64,000 nt of DNA, taken from Marthasterias glacialis (taxonomy: Eukaryota; Echinodermata; Asteroidea; Forcipulatida; Asteriidae). Below the pieces are notes generated by a model. The model did no database searches. It saw only the letters and a program-made list of their open reading frames with translations, and was not told where the DNA came from. Below, one piece after another: positions 31,501-43,802 of this stretch (position 1 is the stretch's first letter; every line of letters starts with the position of its first letter). Location: the NCBI GenBank assembly GCA_911728455.2, contig OU452225.1:19812495-19876494 (forward strand), read 5' to 3'. The position numbers and the translations under genes are program-made.

Positions 31501-33540
31501 TAGAAACACAACGTATTTTGCCGAACAATATCTGGTGTTCAGTTCCTTTCAAGACATGCAATTCTTTTGACAAAACACACATCACAAAAATGTACTCTTT
31601 ACACAAATTAAAACCCATACAGTTTTGGGGTCACAGCTCCAGACAAATTAATTTCTTTTCCACTCTACACAATAAACATTTATTGTCTTAGTCTGATATT
31701 TTGATTAAATTAACAATGGAAACTCAATAAGAAAACAATGTTTGACAAATCTGGAATTATTTGCTTTCAATACAATCAATCACGGTTTGACAAATCACAC
31801 ATTAATTGGTCTATAACTTTTTTAATTTGACACAAAATAAATCAATGAGGTTGTGGCTGGGGGAAGTCCTCCATCAACACGGGCCCATCTGATCCTCTCT
31901 GCCTCCGGTTGGATCGATCCTTCATGCAGGAGTGCTGGTCTTCATAATCGGTCGTGGTCTCGTGGAGACACCCGTGTTTCTCTTCAGCTTGCATCTGGAG
32001 GCTTTTTCTTAGGTTGGTTTTAATAAGATGAGGGAGGAAGCTGCCAATATTCAAGATGTCGACAACAGTGCCCTGCAAGTCTAATCAGTCACTCATGAGT
32101 CTTGTCTGATACGCTCAGTAGACCATGAGAGGTGGGTGTTTCTCATATAGTCAGTCCATGACACATACAAGGCTATCCTCAGCATACGGGTGTACGTTAC
32201 GGAAGATCTTCTCCTGCTGGGTAGTGAGTGTCCAGGTTTCCGCACCGTACAGTAAGGTCAACTCAATTCATTCACACAGACTAAAAGTATTTCACTTCTT
32301 GGGGTAAGTTACTTAATGGCCAATTTATTTTCTTACTCTGACAAGACAACATTTTATAGTTGGACAAAACACACATCACAAATAATTTGATACAGAATGA
32401 AACCTAATACACTTTAAATACAATTCCTTACACTGCATACATGTTGAAGTGAAAAACTTGTTAGCTCTGATGTACTGCAGCAAATAAATGGAATGAAAAC
32501 TCAACAAGAAAACACTGTTTGACAAATAATATGTGGTGTTAGAATTTGCCTGCAAGGCCAACATTCACAGCTGGACAAAACACACATCAAAACATTACTG
32601 ACACAGATTAAAACAAATTCACTTGTTTGAGTTGGAGATTTTCGGGGTCAAATTCATTTCTTTAACCATAACCCCAAGTTTCTTTAGCTAGAGACCCTGC
32701 CATATCCTCCAAAATACTCTACTCCATGCTCAACACTGGAATGTGTGGACTTAAAACAGAATGGTATGCCTGGGAGTCAATTGACTAGCACTTGTTAGTT
32801 GGGGCTAAAATCTTTGAAAAAAGTCTGACAACTTCTTGAAATAGATGATTTGGGACTAAACCAAAAAGCAATTTCATTTTGGGAGTCAATTTTTTTTGGG
32901 GGGGGGGGTTGGGGTGGGAGGAGGGCATCAAATTTACTTCCCTGACCTTCAAACGGACTGTACAATATCCAAGTCTTGGTTGTACTAATCGAATAATACA
33001 AACTCAATGAGACAACACTTGTTGACAAATAATGTTAAAGGTGGTAATTCGCCTGCAAGACAAACATTCACAGTTGGACAAAACACACATCACATTCATG
33101 AAAATCAATTCACTTCTTGGGGGTCAATTAATTTGGGGCAAATTTATTTCCTTACTCCACACAAGAACTATCCATATAGTACATGACATTGTGCAATAAC
33201 AATAAACAATGAAAACTCCTGTTTTTATAATATTTATGTTTATTTCCCTTCAAGGCAACCCGCATGATTCAAAGTTGGAAAATACTCACAACAGACAAAT
33301 TATTTTTTTTTTAACAGAATATAAAACCCTACACATTTTTTGGGGGGCACATATTTAGGACAAAGTTATTTGACAAGTCTTTACAGTTTTCACTTCTTCA
33401 GGTCTTTTATAATTAGTACGATCAAATGAATAATTGAACCTCAACAAGGAAACACTGGTTTGACAAATAACATAACTTGTTACTTTGCCTTCAAGACAGC
33501 AATTTTGAAGTTCTTGAACAAATCAGCAATGCGTGGTGTT
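31500..33540. repeat. Diverged tandem repeat field (about 0.4-0.5 kb units)
   Basis: The landmark TGGACAAAACACACATCA recurs near 32355, 32575 and 33075, and a variant near 31580. Each is preceded by a TTGACAAATAA-type block and followed by a long AT-rich spacer. The field is distinct from the A/B array and holds no exon I can support. A LINE fragment lies inside it. Confidence 0.5.
31842..32262 (-). pseudogene. LINE reverse transcriptase C-terminal remnant
   Basis: On the minus strand, at about 32262, a frame reads LLYGAETWTLT, a motif common at the end of LINE endonuclease/RT proteins. It breaks, then resumes as a basic stretch ending SCMKDRSNRRQRGSDGPVL before a stop near 31842. The intervening frame is interrupted and no RT active site is present, so this is a 5'-truncated, decayed insertion. 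The subfamily cannot be assigned. Confidence 0.6.
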
Positions 33541-33594
33541 TTCAGCAATCTTGTACACTATAATATAATGTTGATTTTGCATCGGGATAAAGAA

Positions 33595-33868
33595 TATTAT
33601 TTGTAATTTTTACCCATACACCGATGTGCATTAAGCACTGTATACTCAGTACTTTCCCGAGTCCTGTGAATAGGATTCCAACTGCCTCTGACTACCAGAC
33701 AATCTCGGTAGTCTAGTTGGTAAGACATCTGCTCTAGAATGGTGGGGGTTGTGGGTTCGAATCCCACCCGAGGAAAATGTCTGTAAATTTTTTTCACAGG
33801 ATTCAGGGAAGTACTAAGTATACAGTGCTTAACACACATCGGTGTATGGGTAAAAATTACAGATAATC
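33595..33868. repeat. Palindromic SINE: tRNA-like head between inverted tails
   Basis: A tRNA-like head on the plus strand (box A GGTAGTCTAGTTGGTAAGAC, box B GGTTCGAATCCC, about 33708-33775) lies between two inverted arms. The arms, at 33597-33670 and 33797-33866, are about 70 bp each and contain CAGTGCTTAA / TTAAGCACTG and the CCTGTGAA / TTCACAGG ends. Elsewhere in the window this family has one arm per head. Confidence 0.7.
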
Positions 33869-34499
33869 ACCTTGTACATATTTAAATGCACACTTATTTT
33901 GACAATGGTAATATGGAGTCTTTAAATGGCATTTTCTTTGTGTAGTATTCTAAATGGAAATTCGCTCTCTGGAGGATGGGTACTACTACTTTAGAATCAG
34001 TGAACTTTCAGATTAAAACTAATCTGAATTGTTTTAACAGCTCTGTTTGGATCAATAGAAACATTAACTATTAGACATATACAAAATGTGCTTGCAGTAT
34101 TTTCTAATAACACTGAGTGACAGAATCTATCCTGAACCCTTAAAGTCCCAAATCCTTCTCTATATCAAATTGCCAAAGTGGAGGATTCAGAAGGACTGGG
34201 GCCAGTAGGCCCAAATAACAATTGCTTATCACTGGATCAGGCATTCCAATCTTGTCCAAGCCCAAACAATTTGGTGTGGAGTGACATCGGAGAAGAGGAT
34301 ATGGAAGGACTGAGGCCACACCTAGCCATACTGCTTAGTCTGTATTAATTTATCAGTAGCAAGTTTTGAGGGCCATAATAGGGACATCTGTCCCTCGTGT
34401 TTGTGACTGTTCAGCCCCTTCCAGCCTCGGTTTGGTTACCATTGATTTAATAAGAGGAAAGTTAAATTGGCTGCATCATCTGAAGGTGTGTGCCAATAG
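33869..34499. other. Non-coding DNA
   Basis: No open frame, splice pair or repeat could be supported. Confidence 0.45.
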
Positions 34500-34990
34500 A
34501 TCACGTGCGGGACCCATGTCACGTGAACTGTGGTAGTGGATACTAAATGTAAAAAAACACAACATTTTCCATACAGGAAAGTGCGGTATGGTACATGATG
34601 ATACTCGCATTTCTTTATTCAATCGAGGCTTCTTCTTTTTTTTTAAATCTGTGAAAAATATTCCAAAGTTTGTACCAATGACCTTTAAGTGGCTGAATAA
34701 AGCCAGAAAAAGGACAGGTCCAGAAGTCTTGGAAATTCTACAAGGAACATTTATGTTCATGATGTGGTAGTACTAGTTGCATGACGGAACGTTTGGGCCA
34801 GACGACCAAGATCACACACTTTTCAGCACAAGAATTTCACAGTTTTGAAGCTGAAATCATCCAAAGAAAAGGCTTTCCAAAACTGTGTGATTCCTTTGTC
34901 TATTTGAAATTCCGCAAGGCTAGGTATAAATGCTCACTTTTCCAACGTTCTTTACTTTTTTTCCTCTCTTTTTTACAGTACAAACAAAAT
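34500..34990. repeat. Dispersed 0.47-kb repeat, copy 1
   Basis: The sequence matches 53005-53475 in the same orientation with moderate divergence. Shared landmarks are TCTGTGAAAAATATTCCA, GTGGCTGAATAAAGC, GCTGAAATCATCCAAAGAAA and GGCTAGGTATAAATGCTCA. The minus-strand frames of both copies give similar peptides (GIFFTDLKKK versus GIFFTDFKKE), but neither has a recognisable domain. Confidence 0.7.
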
Positions 34991-35959
34991 CACATGCGGG
35001 TTGCTACATCGTCATCCGATGCCGCCGATAATACATAACTCAAAATAAACCTCTTTTGTTGTAGTAGCATACTGGCAGTTTATGACACAGTAATATGATG
35101 GATATCAATGTCACAACAGTAACTGTGTTATTATTACTAAAACCAACAGTTGGTATGACTTTGTCGGTCACAGCATGTATTTGCACGTATTTTGCCATCA
35201 GCTCCCAGATGATGTAGTACCCACTACTGGTCATGTGATGACATGAAAACATTGGTCACGCAATCGGTCTATTGTTTAAGTTAACTTTTAACCGCTGTAT
35301 TACTGGTGACATTGCCAATTAAGCATATATATTATACTGTCTTAACTTGTACTACCAGCTACAAACCAAACCCAAGCCCAAATGAGTTGACTTTGATTGA
35401 CTGTGGGTTATCATTAATTTTGTTGAGTTGTCAAAAATGGATTCAATTTCCATTCTTTGATTCAATGTCAAAAACATCCATGCTTGTTCCCTCCCCTTTT
35501 AAAATACTGAAGAAGCTTACCTTAGTGTTGATGTAGCAGTACACGCTAACTTTACACGATCCATGGCTTGATATTTTCTGAAGTGCCAAGTGCCACCACA
35601 AGGTACAATCCTGACTGAAATAAAAAATTACAAATCCTGCATAAATTACTATACATTTCAATAGTACACTGCATCGTTTTAACAAATGATTTTTGTTCAC
35701 CGGGGCCATGAATATCTGTTGTGGGAATTAATTCATGCCAAATAGATATTTTCATAAATCCCAATGGATCCCTTAGTCTTTATTTCTTTAGTTTTAAGTC
35801 CATAATCTCTCATTCTGGGATGGGTAGAAGTGAAAGATATGGAAAATTTCATTTTCAAATGCAAACAAATAATAAAAAGTGTAGGCAGGGGTTGAAGGTA
35901 GAATTATATCCTTGCGAGTAGATGGTCATACTCCCAGTGTGTTACTCCCAATGATACAT
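34991..35959. other. Non-coding DNA
   Basis: No gene or repeat boundary was recognised. Short open frames are scattered on both strands with no coding character. Confidence 0.45.
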
Positions 35960-36613
35960 GTACATGAAACAGCAGTTGAGTTGTGTTCGCACCCTCTCTC
36001 GCCACCCGGTGACATCTTTTGAGTCACCATTGTGGGTATTAAAAATGGCTGCGATGCAACAGAGAAGTCTGAGCAAATCGTAACAGACTATCTCTGTACT
36101 AGACCCAGCGACTGGGGTGGTGTATTCCTTTTTTTTCTGCGTAGTCAACGCAGGATACCAGCTGTGGAGTGTCAACGACCCTCCACAATGGCTACACAGA
36201 GGATCGAGGGAACTTGCGTTTCATCCAGCGCTGTGCAGCCAACACTACACAGCTGGTATCCTGCATTTACTGCGCAAAACAATATGCCAGTCAGGGCATC
36301 AGCGAACATGCAATCCTCGCAGTGTTAATACACATAAGGAAACAGTCGTGGAGTATCACATGACTATTAGTAGCAAATTGGCGATTGTAACGGCAACATT
36401 TTTAGTGGGCTATAAAGTCATCAATTTGGAGGACCGAAAATGATTGTGAGTACAATTAAATGCCTTTTATATCATGTTTGATATATTGAGAAGCCAGTAG
36501 GTGATTTTCCAGCAATTCTGTTAAGACTTTGTCATAATTTGGCAATTTTTGAACAGGATATAACAGATTTGTTTAAATCCGCTTCGTCATAAGCTGTCAA
36601 AGTGAACATACAT
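35960..36613. repeat. Foldback-type repeat fragment
   Basis: Inverted segments at about 36148-36176 and 36236-36260 share a core GGATACCAGCTGTG. The same block recurs at 38190-38345. From 36400 to 36590 the sequence is repeated in reverse complement at about 36700-36890, inside the neighbouring element. A partial left end of the TAGACCCAG family lies at 36093. Confidence 0.6.
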
Positions 36614-37063
36614 TAGACCCAGTAACTGGGGCGCTGTACTCCTTTTTGAGATTATGTAATGTCCGTAATGTATGTGGGAACTCCGAGGAACTGCGAGGAA
36701 GCAGATTTTTTATGAATCTGTTAAAAAAAATTCAAAATTACGACAAAGACTCAACAGAATTGCTGGAAAATCTCCTACTGGCTTCTCAAGATATCAAAGA
36801 TGAAATAAAATGCATTTAATTGTACTCACAATTTTTTTCTGTCCACCAAATCGATTTTTAGACCAACTAAAAATGCAGTCGTTTCGATCTGCGTTTTACT
36901 ACTACGTGACATCAACTACTGTTACGAAACGATAGTTGATGTCCGATTCGTAAAAAATCCGCTTTGTCAGAGTTCCCACATACATTACGGACTGGGGCGC
37001 CCAATATGACCAATAATGTCAAAATCTCAAAAAAGGAGTACAGCACCCCAGTTACTGGGTCTA
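36614..37063. mobile_element. Inverted-repeat (MITE-like) element, TAGACCCAGTAAC family, 450 bp
   Basis: It begins TAGACCCAGTAACTGGGG and ends CCCCAGTTACTGGGTCTA, with the CTGTACTCCTTTTTGAG / CTCAAAAAAGGAGTACAG subterminal block in inverse. A second inner inverted pair, GTCCGTAATGTATGTGGGAA and its complement, follows. No transposase frame is present. Confidence 0.7.
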
Positions 37064-37076
37064 ACATATATATACC

Positions 37077-37966
37077 TAGCCCAGGTAGGACGTCAGTCTC
37101 CGTTGTACTACCACTGACGTCCTGGGTATAAAGCTTCTTTCCAATGCGACTAAAATTACATTAGTTGATTTCCCCTATTTTCACCTGATTTTGGAAGCTG
37201 AAAATTCGTCCATGTATTCCTGATGTTCTAAGCTACTCCTTGAATATCTTTGAAGTGCATGGTTTCACAAATGGTAAAAATCATACATAAAATAAAACGC
37301 CAACGTGTACAAATCGTCCGCAATATGCTATACTCGCCGAATGAGGTATATTCAATGCGCTTGCTCAAACTGCATAACATTAGCAACAAGTAGATTTACA
37401 CGCAAGCGCATTACGGTATGTGGGCGCGGCTTTACATTGTACATGCATATAATGTATATGTTGTGCGCGATCGACCGCTATTGGTCGATCTACGCTATTG
37501 GTCGATCTACTGTTCGCGCACATATCGATCTATTGCGCACTTATCGATCGATCGCGCAATGAATATGTTTTCGCGATCAACCAATAGCGCAGCGCGATCG
37601 GTCAATCGCGCAGATGGACCGAATCGTCACACCGTCGACCGCTCCCTCTCGCATTGCTACGTCCTTCAGCACATGCGCCTTGTGCATATCACTCGGAGAC
37701 TACCTAAACGGGCCGCGTCGATTTCTGATTTTGCTCTGATTTTCAGTTTATTTTTGTCAATAATGTGTGCTCAATGCATCTTAAAGACTTTTGAACCCGC
37801 CAGTCTGCAAATATAGGACCCATAGAACACTCGGACGAAGTTTCAGCTCATTTAATCAGGTAAAACAATGAAATAAGTTAGTTATAAAATGTTTCGCTAT
37901 GTAGCGAGACCTTTATACCCAGGACGTTAGTGTTGTACAACGGAAACTAACGTCCTACCTGGGCTA
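37077..37966. mobile_element. 890-bp DNA transposon with 57-bp terminal inverted repeats
   Basis: The left arm, 37077-37133, starts TAGCCCAGGTAGGACGT. The right arm, 37911-37966, is its complement with a few changes and one indel. A perfect 9-bp duplication, ATATATACC, flanks it at 37068-37076 and 37967-37975. Each arm is itself a near-palindrome (AGGACGTCAGT...ACTGACGTCCT). The interior holds only chance open frames over a GATCGA-rich tract. The 9-bp duplication suits Mutator-like or foldback elements, but no transposase is encoded, so the class is inferred. Confidence 0.8.
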
Positions 37967-38075
37967 ATATATACCGTACTGGTAGGCAGTTTCAGTGGGC
38001 ATGAATGTGCGTGGGCATGAATGTGCGAAAGTTTCAATGAAATGTTCACTTGTTTTTTCTTTTTTTAAGGTCAAT

Positions 38076-40359
38076 AATTACCGTTTTGCCACCAATTCTT
38101 TGAGAGGAATATTATAAGAGGGAAATAACACCCAACATCAATTAAAAAGTCAAAAAAATCCCATAGAAAGTGGCAGCCGGATATGGAAACGCAGGATACC
38201 AGTCAACGAACCCACAAAGTTCCATTGGTCATGATTGGCTGAGCGCACACTGTACAATGTTGCCATTGTGGGGGTCGTTGACACTACACAGCTGGTATCC
38301 TGTGTTGACTGCGCAAAACAGTAAGCAAGTCCAGGCATCAACGAACACGCAATCTCTGCAGTGTTAATGCGACTTTTTTCAAGTAAGGAAACAGTCTTGA
38401 CATTATATTAGTGATAAAAATGGCAATTGTTAGCAATATTATAGCAAATTTTTGTTTTTTTCAAATGTGGTCATACTATACTTCAAATTAAAGGTCTTGA
38501 ATGGAGAAATTCAATGGAGCAAACGCCATTGCCATAAGTGTTTTCGTTTATGAGTTACGCCCTCCCAAAGGCACCAAACTCCTGGGACACTTCTGGTCGT
38601 CAATAGTGTCAATGTGACTGCTAGTGCTAACCTAAAAACATACCTAACCCCTATCCTAGCATAGCGTATCACTCATTCTTATCAGTTTTTTTCAAGGCTG
38701 CTGCTTTTTAAAACCTCCACAATTCCCTTGCGCGATCTTGCGCAGGATCACAAACCAAGTTTTCTTTATCAAAAAGGATCAAGGATTTTACTGGTATAAG
38801 TTTAAAAGAAAACCCCCCATGCTTTGACTCCTAAATTCTTAGAAAAATGTGAAAATTGGATCAAATTTTTATCAAAAACAGGAAAAAATACATAAAAACC
38901 TTATTTTCGCACCGATTTTGACGCCGTAAAAAGCACCAAGAACACTTCAATCCTTTCTCTACCAATAGATGGCAGTATTTTCCCATTTAGAAGTCAATAG
39001 AGGGCGGTATAAATCCAAATTGGTGACCCCATGAAAACATGTAATTTGTTTCAAAATGGCCGCTCGCGAGATTGTCGCGTCGGTAACCCTGCTCTGAATA
39101 TTTTTGGTTCCTGGAAAATTGAGGTTTGTTTTTCCCTTTTTTATTGTATATATTAAAAGAAGAGGGCTTTATCGACTTGGAGGAGTGATTTGAGGCTTAG
39201 ATGTCATGTTGGGACGGAGAAACGTCCATTTAAAAAAACTCAATTTTGTGTGGCGCCAGAATAGGAAATGTCAATATCGCGCTACCTCTAACAAAGCTAC
39301 AATTGTAACAGCAGGGTTGTCAGAGGCCCTAAAAATCATCAATTTGGACGACAGAAAATGATCGTGAATACACTTAAATGCATTTCATTTCACCTTAAAT
39401 GCTTGGAGAAGACAGTCTGACAGTTTATGAGTAGGCGAATTTTGAGAAATTCTGTCGAGTCTAAGGCATTTTTTCAACAGAGGTGTTTTAAATCCACCTG
39501 ACCGTTGCAGTTACTACATATTCTTTACTGGGTCACTAGTACGACAGATAATGTCAAAACCTCAAAAAAGGAGTACAGCGCCCCAGTATGCAGTAATACT
39601 GGGTCTAAATTTTAGCCATGACACGTGTCTTTCAAAATGGCCGCCAACCCAATAAATACATTATGTTGTTTGGTTCATTTTGACTGTTTCAAATGCTCAC
39701 ATTCACAGCAAGAGGTATTCACCAGAGGGTATAGATAAATGTCCACTCACCTTGCTTAGTTTGTGCAGATTTTGTCCGCTGAATTGTACATAATTATGTG
39801 AAAGAAATGCCGAGAAAAATAGTGACTCTTCCAAAGTCGGCCATTTTGTCTTTCTTATGAGCGCTCAGCAGCGAGTTACTAATTACCCAGAGTTCACAAT
39901 TTGCACATCAAAACCAAATAATGGCAATGAAAACAGGAAAGGGGTTCAATTTATAGTGGATAATGAAAATATAAATATGAACATAAATTTATTGCGTTTA
40001 TATTTACTTTTTGGTTTACAAATACAGTATAGGTAAGTATCGACTGATTTCAAAAGTTTTTTGAGTGATGAGTGGGGATGTGAACTTTGAGATCTGCAAC
40101 CCCTTACCAGGACACCCCTATTTGATAATGGAACAATTATTCCATTTCAAAACATGGTTGGAAGAACTTGGTATTTCAATATTGTCGCTATTAGGCGTAT
40201 GTTAAGCGTTCAATAACAATTATTCTAATTTCTCTATGGAAAAGTTTCCATATCCGACTGCCACTTTCTAAGGGATTTTTTGATTTTTTAAATTGATGTT
40301 GGCTTTAATTTCCCTTTTTTAAATATTCCTCTCCAGGTATTAGTAGCTAAAACGCTAAT
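38076..40359. mobile_element. 2.3-kb foldback element with about 115-bp inverted ends
   Basis: The arms at 38076-38190 and 40244-40359 are inverted copies containing TTTCCATATCCG and GCCACTTTCTA and an AATTGATGTTGG segment. The interior includes copies of neighbouring repeat blocks (38190-38345, 39290-39607) and no transposase frame. A further, interrupted copy of an end lies at 51780-52400. Confidence 0.7.
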
Positions 40360-41184
40360 TATTGAACTTTTAAAAGGAAAAACCAAGCGGACATTTTAGC
40401 GCGCGGCCGGAACTTTCGCGCATTCATGCACAAAGGTCTGGGGACTTTTTGATGTATGTGAATCTGTATTCATTATTGCGCGATGCAGGCAGGGAGCACA
40501 ACAAATGTAGTGACACACTAAAGAAGTGGTACTTGTGAGCAACTTTACCAAGATTTGTAGGCTGATCACAGGCAACAAAAAAGGGAACATACAAAAAGAG
40601 ACATTATTTAATCCGAAAGTTTGAAAATCTTAATAAATCACTTCTTTTCCAGATGGCAAAGATGATCCAGATGAAAAAGATGATCATTAAAAAATCCCCC
40701 CCCAAAAAAAAATAAATAAATAAAAATAAAAGAAATAAAAATAAAACACTAATTAAAAAGGGTAAAAATTTTTAACATTTACTCCATTTACTGATATCAT
40801 ATCCACACGGTTTTTTTTTATTCTGACTCAAAAATAACTTTATTTGAAGAACTATTATGTTACTGACAATATCTAACAAAGGAATTGTACAACTTTACGA
40901 CTTATAAAGGTACATTTAAATCCTTTATTTCAATATTTATAATTAAGCATTATTTATAAATAACCATTTTATAAATAATGCATTATTATAAATAATGCTT
41001 ATTTATAAATAACATTTTTTTTACATTATAACCATTATTTATAAATATTTATCAATATTTACTATGGTGTTCCATATGATTATTTTGATGTTTTCTGTCG
41101 CATTTATATTTATAAAAATGCAACGGAAAAAATAAAAATGCAACAGAACAATACCCACTAACCCTTATTTATAAATAACCGTTT
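40360..41184. other. AT-rich low-complexity DNA
   Basis: Runs of AAAATAAA and an ATTTATAAATAA-type palindromic stretch at about 40930-41050 dominate. No gene is seen. Confidence 0.6.
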
Positions 41185-41415
41185 TATAACCTAACTCTAA
41201 CTCTGACCCTAACCCTAACAATTTTTATATTGATATCATGTTATTGTTTTATCCCTTGACATTAATAAATGAAATGATATAAGTAAAAAAAAAAATAAAA
41301 AAAACTAACCCTGGCCTAACCCTAACCCTAAACCTAACTCTAACACTATCCCTAACCATTTTTATATTTATATCATGTTACTGCTTTATCCCTTGAATTA
41401 AATAAATGAAGTGAA
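41185..41415. repeat. Interstitial telomere-like repeats
   Basis: Degenerate CCCTAA units at 41200-41219 and 41308-41358 are each followed by a related ATTTTTATAT...TTATCCCTTGA block. The pair is therefore a local duplication of about 140 bp. This is internal telomere-like sequence, not a chromosome end. Confidence 0.7.
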
Positions 41416-41912
41416 TGATGACGTAACTAATGGTGTGAGTGCACATGAACTAACATAGATGTCTTCTAGTTAGAACATTTTTTTAAACGATGATGTCATA
41501 TCAGCCGTTCAATGGTAATATCTATTTCGTAACAAGTTATGTTTCACACGATTATGAAACTCATAATTATAATCAAATACTTCAACTTTATCAATAATAT
41601 GTTAGCTCTTACGGCATAGTGAACATAGTACTATTTAAGTGCATGACCCCAAATATGTGAAAATAAAACATGTCAATTGCTCCGATTTCAAAATATATTT
41701 TGAGATGTTTCTGCGTGTTTTGAACTTTAAATAGTGTGGTTAAATAATTATAAAGATTGATGATTCCTTATAACATTTTTGTTTTACAGATCAGTCAATT
41801 TGTATCAGCCAAAGCTGGGTGTTTTATAATAGATGCATTTTATAATAAGCGCAAAGCGAGTAAGCAGTTTGTAAAGAACAATTGAGCAGCCTTTAAATAG
41901 AAGCAACAGTGC
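41416..41912. other. Non-coding DNA downstream of the lectin gene
   Basis: No gene. It presumably includes the lectin 3' untranslated region, but I could not place a polyadenylation signal with confidence. Confidence 0.4.
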
Positions 41913-43430
41913 TTATGATACGGGACGCTTACAGATTAACTTGTATGTATCATCACAAGGCCTATCGTGCCAGCCTGAAGCCTGGGTGCCTGCGGCGCAA
42001 TCCTCTGCACCATAACGATTATTTGGCTGGTTACGGAGTGGATCCCATCTCATGTCCGTCGCGTCAATAGTACCAGCACCATCCAAACACACCCAGGTAC
42101 CTGAGCCGAGTCAATCCAAAAATAACAAGTCTGTTGTTAGCCTAGCGTTTGGAGTGAGCTCATATTATATCATTTATCGGGAGCGGGATCATACTTCAAT
42201 TGAAAGAACAAAGTGTTCTTGTTAAGGAATAGCTTCATTCCCACCCTCTAGTTTTCAGTGAAAACAACCAAAACAAGGGTCAGCGTTTGTGGTGGATTAT
42301 GTGCTCGTTCATTATGGTTTATTTCGATTCCAACAATCGAAATAAAAGAAACATTTCAACCGTGATTTGCGGGGTCTTCAAGATGTAGGCCTAATTTTCT
42401 GGACTTTGACAGTAGTTCAGACGGGAATAATCTCTTGAGAATCGGTAATGTGTGGACTTCGTAGCAGGAAGGTTTTCAGTTTGAAGCTAATCTTATTTCG
42501 ATAATAACCAATTCTTCACATTTACTTGAAAGTAAATGTTTCCAACTTTACGCGAGTATTTCCCCGTATCCTGCATTTCTATCTTTTAAATCAAGGCTAG
42601 AATTGTAATTGCATTGGATCATAACGTGTCCCTCGACCCCCAAAAACAATTTCCCGGTCGATGTATAGCACTATAACATGACTTACTTTGAGGTTTTTAC
42701 AAAGTATAGCGGTCTCGTTATTTTATAAAAAGGTTGATTTTTCCACTGACTTTATTAAAGGTCAATTACTGATAAAACTACGTAATTACTGACCGTGCTA
42801 GCTGGTGATTGGAACTTCCATTTACCCCCACCCGCATCCAACCACTTTCAACCTTACAATTGCCTGTTGCGGGTTCCCACGTTTTAACATCATTCCCGGT
42901 TTGGGACTCCCTACCTGTTTCTTGTTTTCCGCCAACTCACAATCTGCCGCAGGAATGCAAACAGATAACTTCCTCTCACTTTAATTGTTTCCGTATTTTC
43001 CATGTAGCCCTCACCATGAGTGGCCTTTTGGTCTTGTGTTGGCGATTTTTTTCATAGCATAAAACCAATTAAAGGACTATATTATACTGAACACTATTTC
43101 TATCGTGTACAAACCTTCAACATCAATGTTGTTGCAACCAATCCAAAATTCGCCGCCGAATATGTTAAGGACGAGTTGTAATTCTTCTTGGGATTGAGGG
43201 ACCACCATCACACCGCCCATCTCAACACAAATCCCCTTGCCTTGTACCCATGTAACTTGGCCATCATTCATCTTGTAGCACTTGTCTTGCCACTGGCTCC
43301 AAGTAGGAGGGCATGGTCCCCCTCCGATGGGCGCCTTCAGACACCGCCCATTACCGGGAGTGTAGTTTGCCACCAGAAATATTATAGCAACAACACCCAG
43401 CAGTTTGCTTGCCACCATTTTGCAGACCAT
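41913..43430 (-). CDS. Secreted C-type lectin, two exons
   Basis: A single C-type lectin domain protein, probably secreted and binding glycans at the cell surface or in body fluid. Exon 1 is 43430-43115, exon 2 is 42100-41913, and the phase-1 intron has donor G/GTTTGT and acceptor CTCAG. The join restores the family core WIG...VEGTWV. There are 167 residues from the first ATG, or 163 from the second, which has the better context. A hydrophobic signal peptide (VASKLLGVVAIIFLVA) is followed by CPPTW and DKCYK, the long-form N-terminal disulfide, then the helix-1 Cys (GICVEMGG). Exon 2 supplies a QPN motif where EPN or QPD is usual, GAEDC, GWHDRPC and the final LICK. Two extra cysteines replace core positions (WIGC and WVCLDG). 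All canonical cysteines are present. The specific ligand is unknown. Confidence 0.88.
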
Positions 43431-43802
43431 CTCTTAACAAATTTGAAATTGCTGCCAGGTATACAATAACCGAGAAGGTGCAAACTTCACCGAACGGAAC
43501 TGCTTCGAGACACTTCAATTAACAATAAAAACACGGATCGTCGATTCACAAAAAAGAAACACCGCAAATTAATTAAATATACGAAATATTACAAAATTAC
43601 AAAAGAGAGACATTATTATAATTTTGAGTTGTGCATAACATGCTGTGACGTAGTAAGAAATTTAGATTAGACGAAAATTTTAATTTTCAGTGAAATTGAC
43701 TAAAAACATTTTCTTGTAATACCAGCGACAGAAGAAGTGCTCTGCCAAATCTGAGTGTACACTTTTAGTGCATGTAAGCCGCGTAAACACCACCTTTATT
43801 AC
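43431..43802. other. Region upstream of the lectin gene
   Basis: This must contain the lectin 5' untranslated region or promoter, but no TATA box or other core element could be placed with confidence. AT-rich. Confidence 0.35.

Noticed and set aside
33708-33775. Functional tRNA gene
   Set aside because: Box A and box B motifs are present but the acceptor stem does not pair, and the sequence continues into a SINE tail.
37305-37816. Two overlapping open frames inside the 890-bp transposon
   Set aside because: They run over a GATCGA-rich palindromic tract and show no transposase motif.
42809-43057. Plus-strand 82-residue frame in the lectin intron
   Set aside because: It lies antisense within the intron and has no coding character or neighbours.
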